NCBI GenBank assembly: GCA_017467605.1
Contig: JAFUSQ010000002.1
Coordinates: 1-48,027 of the forward strand
Source: a bacterium
Lineage (GTDB): Bacteria > Cyanobacteriota > Vampirovibrionia > Gastranaerophilales > Gastranaerophilaceae
Direction: 5' to 3'
DNA: 48,027 bases
A program made the translations under genes and the position numbers. How positions within the stretch are numbered: position 1 is the first letter of the stretch; the number at the start of each line of letters is the position of its first letter. This document shows positions 35,046 to 40,985 of this stretch, piece by piece. The notes beneath the pieces were generated by a model that was not told the DNA's origin, made no database searches, and worked only from the letters and a program-made list of their open reading frames with translations.

Positions 35046-35233
35046 TGTCTTGGAGTCTCAAGACAGTAATTGAATTTTTTCTGATAATTGTTCTTATTAT
35101 AAATTGGTTTACCGGAGGCGGTTTCACCAGAACAAATACTGATATTTATGCGGTTGAAAGAACTGTAATTCTGAGTGTAATTGTTTTGCTTATATATCTT
35201 GTTGTTAAATTTCTAATCCCTAATAAAAACTAG
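35045..35233 (+). CDS. Small two-helix membrane protein coupled to fabH
   Basis: A 62-residue protein whose ATG overlaps the fabH stop by one base (TAATG), implying reinitiation coupling. It contains two hydrophobic helices, TVIEFFLIIVLIINWF (about residues 8-23) and VILSVIVLLIYLVVKFLI (about 42-59), joined by a short polar Gly/Thr-rich loop. No family recognised; the link to fabH could reflect a membrane role in lipid synthesis, but that is inference. The longer open frame within fabH is not its start. Confidence 0.65.
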   Translation: MSWSLKTVIEFFLIIVLIINWFTGGGFTRTNTDIYAVERTVILSVIVLLIYLVVKFLIPNKN

Positions 35234-35334
35234 ACATGGATATGATATGGTGATATTATTAAGATGTAGGTAAGCTCATGCTTTCTATCCGGTACACACT
35301 TTTGTGAAGGATTTAGGCTGGAAAGGAGGGCACT

Positions 35335-35400
35335 ATGATTAAGCAAACAATAATGCTATTACTAGCACTAATTGCACTAATAATAGCATTCAAACTGTAA
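35335..35400 (+). CDS. Tiny hydrophobic peptide (21 residues), type I toxin-like
   Basis: The ATG at 35335 has a near-perfect ribosome-binding site (AAAGGAGGG) five bases before it, and the frame MIKQTIMLLLALIALIIAFK plus one Leu ends at TAA. The peptide is one hydrophobic helix with basic ends, like small membrane toxins (for example Ibs-type) or short membrane regulators. It is followed at once by a strong nested hairpin with a U-run. Too short for usual gene finders. No antisense RNA promoter is obvious, so toxin status is speculative. Confidence 0.55.
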   Translation: MIKQTIMLLLALIALIIAFKL

Positions 35401-35404
35401 AATC

Positions 35405-35467
35405 GTAGGAGTGAAGCAAGTCCTTAAGAAAGACTATCCAATTTCTTTTGGACTTGTCCTACATTTT
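35405..35467 (+). terminator. Nested hairpin terminator after the 21-residue peptide gene
   Basis: Paired arms from outside in: GTAGGA (35405-35410)/TCCTAC (35457-35462), AAGTCC (35418-35423)/GGACTT (35450-35455), AAGAAA (35426-35431)/TTTCTT (35443-35448), then ATTTTTATT. The multi-tier stem is larger than a simple terminator needs, so an additional RNA role is possible. Confidence 0.7.
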
Positions 35468-35520
35468 TATTATTTACTATTTTAGTGTTTTTGTCAATCC
35501 TATAATAAGTTATAGATATT

Positions 35521-35853
35521 CTAATTCTTTTTTAATTCTTTGAGATTCATAATTGTTTTATATATGTATTCAATTTCTGCTTGCGGGGCATCTGATAGCC
35601 AGTTTGAAATTTTATTTTGAATAATTTTTGAAGGAAGTTTGTGCTCGTAGTTAAAAAGTTCCATAACAGGAATATCAAAAACTTTCGCAATCAAGTCAAG
35701 TTTTTCCGGCTGCGGAAAATGTATGCCTGATTCGATTTTAGAAATGTGATTGGGTTCCAGTCCTATAAGTTCAGACAACTTTTCTTGAGTAAAATTATTT
35801 CTTTTTCTGAGTTCTTTAATTCGTTTTCCTATAAGTTTTTTGCATGAATCCAT
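35521..35853 (-). CDS. XRE-family HTH regulator (cassette 4)
   Basis: A 110-residue protein: KELRKRNNFTQEKLSELIGL and EPNHISKIESGIHFPQPEKL make up the HTH domain, followed by FDIPVMELFNYEHK and a helical tail of about 40 residues. It is closest in the window to the XRE product at 41820 (EPNNLSRIENGKNYPTPENL, LYLFEHH). Ribosome-binding site AGGAG. It is divergent from the prepilin gene at 36027. The cassette lies between fabH and fabD. Confidence 0.9.
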   Translation of the reverse strand: MDSCKKLIGKRIKELRKRNNFTQEKLSELIGLEPNHISKIESGIHFPQPEKLDLIAKVFDIPVMELFNYEHKLPSKIIQNKISNWLSDAPQAEIEYIYKTIMNLKELKKN

Positions 35854-35884
35854 ATATATCTCCTATTCAAAGATATTATATTTT

Positions 35885-35929
35885 TTCGTACCATTACATA
35901 TTGACTTACGATAGAAAATAATGTATTAA
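35885..35929. promoter_or_regulatory. Promoter and TTCGTA/TACGAA-type motifs of cassette 4
   Basis: On the plus strand TTGACT (35901-35906), 17 bases, TATTAA (35924-35929) could drive the prepilin gene. TTCGTA at 35885-35890 and TTACGA at 35906-35911 form an inverted pair flanking the -35, and TTCGTA recurs at 35932-35937. These are candidate binding sites of the divergent XRE protein. Confidence 0.4.
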
Positions 35930-36026
35930 TATTCGTATTACAATTGAATATGTGCAAAATTATGATATAATTCATCTGATTTATAGGTTATATTAGTTGT
36001 ATTGCAATAATAAAAGGAGGTAAAAA

Positions 36027-36839
36027 ATGGATTTAATGAAAAATAAAAGAAGTAAATTTAGGGGTAAATATAATTCCCTCGCCCCTTGTGGGAGAGGTTT
36101 AGAAATTCAAAAAATAAACTTCCCCTCTCCCACAACATCAATTGAGTGGGAGAGGGTGCCCGGAGGGCGGGTGAGGGAAGGGAGAGGGGGCAAGAAGGCT
36201 GCATTTACTCTCGCCGAGGTCCTAATAACACTTGGTGTAATCGGAGTAGTCGCAGCATTGACAATTCCTTCCCTTGTTACAAATTACCAAAAACGTCAAG
36301 TTGAGATTAAATTAAAAAAGTTTTATTCTACAATAAATCAGGTTGTGCGTGCTTCAATGGTGGATAATGATAGTCCTGAAGGTTGGCTTAGTGATTCTGT
36401 AGGTAAAAATTACAGTTACAATGAAGAAGTTAAATTTTTGCAAACATATATGCTTCCTTATATGAAATATAATGGTTATAAACGTTGTTATACAACTGTA
36501 TCTGATGGAGTATGTGTATATCTTTTTGACGGTGGAATAATGTGGTTTACCATTGATATTAATGGTTGTGATATTGCATATCTTTTGGATAATGATTGGG
36601 AAAATAGAGATAATAAGAAACAAAGAAAATATTTTGTTTTCCAGTTTAATAAAATTGCAGGTGCAGGAAATAAAAATTTAAATAGTGTTAATTTTGTTGA
36701 ACCTTATACTATGAGTTGGAATGGTACCCGAGAACAATTACTTGATGGAATTGGAAACAGTTGTAAACAACAAGGAGCATTTTGTACAAAACTTATACAA
36801 ACGAATAGCTGGAAAATTCCGAAAGATTATCCCTGGTAA
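36027..36839 (+). CDS. Prepilin-like protein with repeat-expanded leader (cassette 4)
   Basis: A 270-residue prepilin-like protein. From the ATG at 36027 (ribosome-binding site AAAGGAGG) there is a 59-residue leader before KKAA|FTLAEV, rich in Arg/Gly/Pro and encoded by a GC-rich repeat. The residue before the cut is Ala. The helix is GVIGVVAALTIPSLVTNYQ, and the C-terminus CTKLIQTNSWKIPKDYPW matches the 14294 and 17855 proteins. The DING loop is degenerate here. The start region AGGAGGTAAAAA-ATG-GATTTAAT is shared with the 38186 gene. It interrupts fabH-fabD. Confidence 0.87.
   Translation: MDLMKNKRSKFRGKYNSLAPCGRGLEIQKINFPSPTTSIEWERVPGGRVREGRGGKKAAFTLAEVLITLGVIGVVAALTIPSLVTNYQKRQVEIKLKKFYSTINQVVRASMVDNDSPEGWLSDSVGKNYSYNEEVKFLQTYMLPYMKYNGYKRCYTTVSDGVCVYLFDGGIMWFTIDINGCDIAYLLDNDWENRDNKKQRKYFVFQFNKIAGAGNKNLNSVNFVEPYTMSWNGTREQLLDGIGNSCKQQGAFCTKLIQTNSWKIPKDYPW
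36076..36191. repeat. CCCTCGCCCC / GGGAGAGGG repeat inside prepilin leader
   Basis: It starts CCCTCGCCCCTTGTGGGAGA and ends in GGGAGAGGGGGC, with CCCTCTCCCAC..GTGGGAGAGGG as an internal hairpin. The left end, including the preceding GGGTAAATATAATT, matches 38207-38232 nearly base for base, and the arms match the intergenic element at 19072-19250. All of it is translated in the leader peptide. Confidence 0.8.
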
Positions 36840-36915
36840 ATAGAACTCTTGAAATAACCCTTGTTTGTGTTATTATTCAATCAAAGTATAGAATAATAAT
36901 TAAGGGGTATGAGAG

Positions 36916-37869
36916 ATGACAAAAAAGATAGCGTTTGTATTTCCGGGACAGGGTTCTCAGACTGTTGGTATGGGAAAAGATTTATACGAAAGTTTTGAAG
37001 TATCAAGAAATGTTTTTGATACTGCAGATAAAGTTTTAAATAAAAGTATTACAAAATTGTGTTTTGAAGGTCCTGATGAGGATTTGAAACAAACTGTTAA
37101 TACTCAACCGTCAATTGTAACAATGTCAATTGCGGCATTAGAAGCTTTTAAATCTAAGTCAGGTATTACTCCTGCTTGTGTTGCAGGACACAGTTTAGGG
37201 GAATATTGTGCAATGTATTGTGCAGGTGTTATGAATTTGGAAACGACTTTTAAAGCTATTCAAAAAAGAGCAGACTTGATGGGTGAAACAAAAGGCGGTG
37301 CAATGGCTGCTATTTTGAACGCACCTGAAGGAAGTTTGGAAAAAGCATTAGAAGAAGCTTCATCTGTCGGATATGTTGATGTTGCAAATTACAATTCTCC
37401 TGCTCAAGTTGTTATTACAGGTGATGAAAAATCTGTTACAAAAGCAGGTGAAATACTGGCGCAAGCAGGTGCAAGAAGGGTTGTTCCTTTGGCAGTGTCA
37501 GGGGCATTTCATTCAAAATTTATGGAAAATGCAGGTGAAAATTTTAAAAGCTTTGTTGCTGAATTAGATTTAAATGATGCTTTAATTCCTGTATTTACAA
37601 ATGTTGATGCTCAAGCTACGGTTTTAGGTGCAGAGTTTAAAAACAAAATGCCGCGCCAGATTTATTCATCTGTACACTGGACTCAGACTATTCAAAAAAT
37701 GATAGCTGATGGTATTGATACATTTGTTGAAATAGGACCGGGTAAAGTATTATCAGGATTAATTAAAAAGACTGATGCGAGTGTAAAAACTTATAATATT
37801 TTTGACAAAGAATCATTAGAAAATACAGTAGAGGCTTTAAAATCAGAGTTTTCAACAACGGCAGTTTAG
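36916..37869 (+). CDS. fabD: Malonyl-CoA--ACP transacylase
   Basis: Transfers malonyl from CoA to ACP for chain elongation. The nucleophile elbow GHSLGE puts the catalytic Ser at residue 93, with His200 (SGAFHSKFM) as partner; FPGQGSQ at residues 9-15 and VETF-type C-terminal VEIGPGKVL complete the family pattern. 317 residues. It is separated from fabH by cassette 4 and from fabG by cassette 5 plus a secreted-protein gene. Confidence 0.96.
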   Translation: MTKKIAFVFPGQGSQTVGMGKDLYESFEVSRNVFDTADKVLNKSITKLCFEGPDEDLKQTVNTQPSIVTMSIAALEAFKSKSGITPACVAGHSLGEYCAMYCAGVMNLETTFKAIQKRADLMGETKGGAMAAILNAPEGSLEKALEEASSVGYVDVANYNSPAQVVITGDEKSVTKAGEILAQAGARRVVPLAVSGAFHSKFMENAGENFKSFVAELDLNDALIPVFTNVDAQATVLGAEFKNKMPRQIYSSVHWTQTIQKMIADGIDTFVEIGPGKVLSGLIKKTDASVKTYNIFDKESLENTVEALKSEFSTTAV

Positions 37870-38156
37870 TCGTCAGTAAAATTATAATCAAGATTAATAG
37901 ATTTTAATAATTCATCAGCCCGTATGTCTAACATGCGGGCTATTCTCAGCAATGTCGAAAACTTAATATCAAATAATCCGTTTTCAATTCTGCTCCAAGT
38001 TGCAGTGGTTAAATATCCTTTATTTAAGACAAACTCATTTAAAGATTTGGATTTTTCAAGTCGTAATTCTTTAATTTTTTTTCCAAGTTTGTGTAAATTT
38101 TCAATATCCTGCTGTTGCATACGTGTAATATTAATGTTAAAATGGTATATAAGCAT
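37866..38156 (-). CDS. XRE-family HTH regulator (cassette 5)
   Basis: HTH protein of 84-96 residues: LGKKIKELRLEKSKSLNEFV, GYLTTATWSRIENGLFDIKF and STLLRIARMLDIRADELLKS. The start may be the ATG at 38156 or at 38120; neither has a ribosome-binding site. The 38120 ATG lies inside the left arm of a perfect 12-base inverted repeat and the 38156 ATG touches the right arm. Its 3' end overlaps fabD by four bases. The cassette's intergenic region is only 29-65 bases, the tightest of the seven. Confidence 0.82.
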   Translation of the reverse strand: MLIYHFNINITRMQQQDIENLHKLGKKIKELRLEKSKSLNEFVLNKGYLTTATWSRIENGLFDIKFSTLLRIARMLDIRADELLKSINLDYNFTDD

Positions 38157-38166
38157 TACACGTATG
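38118..38166. promoter_or_regulatory. Twelve-base perfect inverted repeat, operator of cassette 5
   Basis: CATACGTGTAAT (38118-38129) and ATTACACGTATG (38155-38166) are perfect inverse complements separated by 25 bases. They cover the XRE start region and the region just before the prepilin ribosome-binding site (GGAGG at 38176-38180). The spacing, centre to centre 37 bases, would allow two bound dimers or a loop. Confidence 0.65.
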
Positions 38167-38185
38167 TAATAATTTGGAGGTAAAA

Positions 38186-39220
38186 ATGGATTTAATTAAA
38201 AGTGACAGGGGTAAATGTAATTCCCTCGCCCTATGGGAGAGGGAGTCCGAAGGACAGGAGAGTGGGCAGTCTGGATTGCCACGCGATCATAGTGACAGAG
38301 GCATGTCATTACGAGGAGCGCAGCGACGTAGTAATCCCCTGCAAATCTTGCGAGGAATTGCGATTGCGACGGGGGTAAATAAAACAAATTTAAAAGTCCA
38401 TACATTTACCCTTCATCACAGTGACAGTAACGTCATTGCGAGCACGAACGATAGTGAGTGCGTGGCAATCCAGAAAAATTCGTACAGAAACGACTGGATT
38501 GCTTCGTCGGACTTACATCCTCCTCGCAATGACGGGTGGTTTAATAAACGCAAAGAACTTATTCACTTAATCACTTATTCACCTATTCCCTTCAAAAAAG
38601 CGGGTTTTACCCTCGCGGAAGTTCTCATAACTATCGGCATAATCGGGGTTGTTAGTGCTCTAACTATTCCAGGTTTATATACAAAAATTCAGCATAAAAT
38701 CCTTGTAGAACAGTTTAAAAAAGCTTATGCCTCTGCAAATCAGGCATTAAAATTGGTTCAAGAAGAAAATGAAAAAGAATTTTTATGTTATTCAGATGGT
38801 TGGGGTTCATATAAACAATCTGAATGTGCAGAGTTTTGGGGGAAATTTTTTGCAATACAAAAAACTCCAAAACCTTGTAATGGTGGAAAATGCGGTGTGA
38901 AATATAAAAATCAAACACAAGTATTGAGTGAAGGCGGGAGTGTGCCAAATCCTCATTGCTCATTAAATGCAGATTTAATAAATGCTTATGTTCTACCAAA
39001 CGGTGTTATTTATCATCTAACATCTGGAGGTATTTTTTTTAGTTTGGATATCAATGGTAATGCAGGGCCAAACAGATGGGGTTATGATGTGTTTTATCTT
39101 ACTTGGATTAAGGATAATAGTAACGAATCTGCACCTTTAATGCTTGGTGAAAAAACTTGTTCAATAACCGAAAAAGGCGGTTATACATTTGAACAAATGT
39201 TGAAGGAAATTAAAAAATAG
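38186..39220 (+). CDS. Prepilin-like protein with about 140-residue repeat-derived leader (cassette 5)
   Basis: Prepilin-like protein of 344 residues from the ATG at 38186 (GGAGG just upstream; a TTG at 38174 overlaps that site and is rejected). The first 140 residues, before FKKAG|FTLAEV, are Arg/Ser/Asn-rich and encoded by at least three tandem palindromic repeats without a stop codon. No later ATG with a ribosome-binding site exists nearer the cleavage site. The mature part has GIIGVVSALTIPGLYTK, six or more Cys and the loop DINGNAGPNRWGYDVF, and ends LKEIKK, unlike the other five. It interrupts fabD-fabG and has its own terminator. Confidence 0.83.
   Translation: MDLIKSDRGKCNSLALWERESEGQESGQSGLPRDHSDRGMSLRGAQRRSNPLQILRGIAIATGVNKTNLKVHTFTLHHSDSNVIASTNDSECVAIQKNSYRNDWIASSDLHPPRNDGWFNKRKELIHLITYSPIPFKKAGFTLAEVLITIGIIGVVSALTIPGLYTKIQHKILVEQFKKAYASANQALKLVQEENEKEFLCYSDGWGSYKQSECAEFWGKFFAIQKTPKPCNGGKCGVKYKNQTQVLSEGGSVPNPHCSLNADLINAYVLPNGVIYHLTSGGIFFSLDINGNAGPNRWGYDVFYLTWIKDNSNESAPLMLGEKTCSITEKGGYTFEQMLKEIKK
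38223..38266. repeat. CCCTCGCCC / GGGAGAGGG repeat fragment in prepilin leader
   Basis: CCCTCGCCCTATGGGAGAGGG (given as two arms, CCCTCGCCC and GGGAGAGGG) followed by AGTCCGAAGGAC and GAGAGTGGG. It is the same family as at 36076 and 19072, and directly precedes a fragment of the GTGGCAATCCAG family in reverse (38270-38285). Confidence 0.75.
38305..38370. repeat. Truncated GTCATTACGAG repeat in prepilin leader
   Basis: It begins GTCATTACGAG and matches the 5' two-thirds of the 22472-22562 element, including TAGTAATCCCCTGCAAATCT, but lacks the right terminus. Translated in frame as part of the leader. Confidence 0.8.
38432..38533. repeat. Complete GTCATTGCGAG..CTCGCAATGAC repeat in prepilin leader
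   Basis: A perfect 11-base terminal inverted pair bounds 102 bases (exactly 34 codons), with an internal GTGGCAATCCAG..CTGGATTGC stem. The general form is a widespread type of bacterial palindromic repeat. Its length keeps the reading frame and no stop codon is present in the used frame. Confidence 0.85.
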
Positions 39221-39248
39221 AATTTATAAATATATGTAACGAACTATG

Positions 39249-39275
39249 AACGGAATTCTTTTAGAATTCCGTTTA
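39249..39275 (+). terminator. Terminator of the cassette 5 prepilin gene
   Basis: AACGGAATTCT (39249-39259) and AGAATTCCGTT (39263-39273) form a perfect 11-base-pair stem with loop TTT, then TTATG. It separates the prepilin from the next gene, whose promoter begins immediately downstream. Confidence 0.7.
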
Positions 39276-39284
39276 TGTTATAAT
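39276..39284 (+). promoter_or_regulatory. Extended -10 promoter of the duplicated-domain secreted protein
   Basis: TGTTATAAT is a perfect extended -10 (TGnTATAAT), 41 bases before the ATG at 39326 and directly after the preceding terminator. Confidence 0.6.
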
Positions 39285-39325
39285 TTGATTGGAAAAGCTT
39301 ATATAATAAAGGAAAATGGAAGGTT

Positions 39326-40069
39326 ATGTTTAAAAAGACACTTATTGCAATTACGATTTTAGGTTTTAGTTCTTTGTCTGCGTTTGGTTTTGGAATGCTG
39401 CAGGGATTTTATGAAAATCAAGTGCAGCAAGATCAAGCAAGATTTTACAATAGGATTTCTACTTGTAAAGATAATGGGTTTGGTCAATTATATGGTGGTA
39501 AATTTACATATTTTATTATTGAGAAGCGTTCAAATAGTGTTTGTCACGTGGAAAAGATTAAGGATAAAAGTAATTTAACTTGTAACTTTCCAATGAATAT
39601 TGTGAATAAGTATAATGCAGAAACTGCTTCTCAATATGATTCTAATAAGTCATATTGTAAAACTGTTTCTTATACAGATAAGCAATGGCAGTCAAAGATT
39701 GCAGAGATTAAAAACCGTGTGGAAGAAAAAGCTAAACAGCATCATTTGGCAACACAACCCGAAGCATTGAAATTCTATAATAATAATTTGCGAATTTGCA
39801 AGGCCGGTAAGCTTTCAATAAGGGACATAGAGGTTATTGGTGAAAATGACGGTAAATGTCAAATTATAGAAAGTTTGGGTAACGGTATTAAAAGAACTTG
39901 TAATTTCCCTAAAAAAGAATTGGCGACGTATACAACCGAAACTATTAAACAAGAAAAAAATGGCGGAACTTCATTAGCATTAGAAGCAATTCAAGAAGGA
40001 CAGTACTGCCAATTGAATAAATCAGTTGATGAAATATTGAAAGAAACAAAAATATTACCTTGGAAATAG
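39326..40069 (+). CDS. Secreted protein with two tandem four-cysteine domains
   Basis: A 247-residue protein with an N-terminal signal (KKTLIAITILGFSSLSAFG, cut near residue 21). The rest is an internal duplication. Unit 1, about residues 40-113, has C47, C73, C86 and C111; unit 2, about 150-230, has C158, C178, C192 and C228. Both share FYN...C, VC/KC then TCNFP, and a late YC. The even Cys number and export suggest two disulfides per unit. A charged helix (120-145) links them. Not recognised as a known family. It lies between the cassette 5 prepilin and fabG with its own promoter. Confidence 0.75.
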   Translation: MFKKTLIAITILGFSSLSAFGFGMLQGFYENQVQQDQARFYNRISTCKDNGFGQLYGGKFTYFIIEKRSNSVCHVEKIKDKSNLTCNFPMNIVNKYNAETASQYDSNKSYCKTVSYTDKQWQSKIAEIKNRVEEKAKQHHLATQPEALKFYNNNLRICKAGKLSIRDIEVIGENDGKCQIIESLGNGIKRTCNFPKKELATYTTETIKQEKNGGTSLALEAIQEGQYCQLNKSVDEILKETKILPWK

Positions 40070-40094
40070 ATAGAAAATAAGGAGAAAGATTAAA

Positions 40095-40826
40095 ATGACA
40101 GAAAGAAAAATTGCTTTAATTACAGGCGGATCTCGCGGTATTGGTTTTAGTTGTGCAAAAGAATTAGCACAAAACGGCTGCGACATTATTATCAATGATA
40201 TTTGTGATGCTGCAACTGCGCAGCCTGCTATTGATGAAATTAAAGCGTTGGGTGTTAATGCTTGGTTTTATCAATTTGACGTATCAAATGATGCACAGGT
40301 TAAAGAAGCTGTTGATAAAATGATAGCAGAACACGGTAAAATTGATATTTTATTGAACAATGCCGGAATTACAAAAGACGGTTTGTTCTTGAGAATGGAC
40401 GCTGAACAATGGGAAAGAGTTATCAAAATTAATCTTGGTTCAGCTTATTATGTAACACACGCCGTAATCAAATATATGATGAAAGCAAGACAAGGTTCAA
40501 TCATCAATATGTCATCAATTGTTGGTGTTCACGGTAATGCAGGTCAGGCAAATTATTCTGCCTCAAAAGCAGGTTTAATTGGTTTGACAAAAACATTAGC
40601 AAAAGAATTCGGTTCTCGTAATATCAGAGTTAATGCGGTATGTCCGGGATTTATTCAAACTGCAATGACTGCAAACCTTGGTAATATTGAAGAATACGCA
40701 AAAGCAATTCCTATGCAAAGATTTGGTACACCTGAAGATATTGCAAAAGTTGTTAAATTTTTAGCTCTTGATACAGATTATGTAACAGGTCAAGCAATCG
40801 AAGTTGCAGGCGGTTTGATGTTATAA
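40095..40826 (+). CDS. fabG: 3-oxoacyl-ACP reductase
   Basis: NADPH-dependent short-chain reductase that performs the first reduction of each elongation cycle. TGGSRGIG (residues 10-17) binds the cofactor; NNAG at 88-91; catalytic S141, Y154 and K158 (NYSASKAG). It ends with the family pattern TGQAIEVAGGLML. 243 residues. Ribosome-binding site AAGGAG. It is separated from acpP by cassette 6. An acetoacetyl-CoA reductase role is possible by homology but the fab context favours FabG. Confidence 0.94.
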   Translation: MTERKIALITGGSRGIGFSCAKELAQNGCDIIINDICDAATAQPAIDEIKALGVNAWFYQFDVSNDAQVKEAVDKMIAEHGKIDILLNNAGITKDGLFLRMDAEQWERVIKINLGSAYYVTHAVIKYMMKARQGSIINMSSIVGVHGNAGQANYSASKAGLIGLTKTLAKEFGSRNIRVNAVCPGFIQTAMTANLGNIEEYAKAIPMQRFGTPEDIAKVVKFLALDTDYVTGQAIEVAGGLML

Positions 40827-40854
40827 AAACTTATTAAAAATTCTAAAAGACCAA

Positions 40855-40890
40855 AAATTTTAAGATTCTGAATAAATTTCAGAATGACAA
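40855..40890. repeat. TTCTGAA..TTTCAGAA palindromic repeat after fabG
   Basis: AAGATTCTGAATAAATTTCAGAATGACA, here described by its arms ATTCTGAA and TTTCAGAAT, flanked by AAAATTTT. It belongs to the family seen at 11994 and 19169 and may also terminate fabG. Confidence 0.55.
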
Positions 40891-40935
40891 AATTCTTGGT
40901 CTTTTTCTATACAATAGATTGTAGTCACTAAAAAC

Positions 40936-40973
40936 CCACCCAGACCCTCCCTGAAAAGGGAGGGAGTAAAGTA
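40936..40973. repeat. GC-rich CCCTCCCTG..AGGGAGGG hairpin
   Basis: ACCCTCCCTG AAAA GGGAGGGAGT forms a strong short hairpin in the gap between fabG and the convergent prepilin gene of cassette 6. It is related in composition to the CCCTC-type repeats and could terminate transcription from either side. Confidence 0.5.
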
Positions 40974-40985
40974 CAGTTCCCCTCT

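Noticed and set aside
38174-38185. TTG at 38174 as start of the cassette 5 prepilin
   Set aside because: It overlaps the Shine-Dalgarno sequence GGAGG that serves the ATG at 38186, and the ATG matches the start region of the 36027 gene.
38196-38405. 69-codon antisense frame across the prepilin leader repeats
   Set aside because: Palindromic repeats keep several frames open; there is no ribosome-binding site, and the sense frame joins a clear prepilin.
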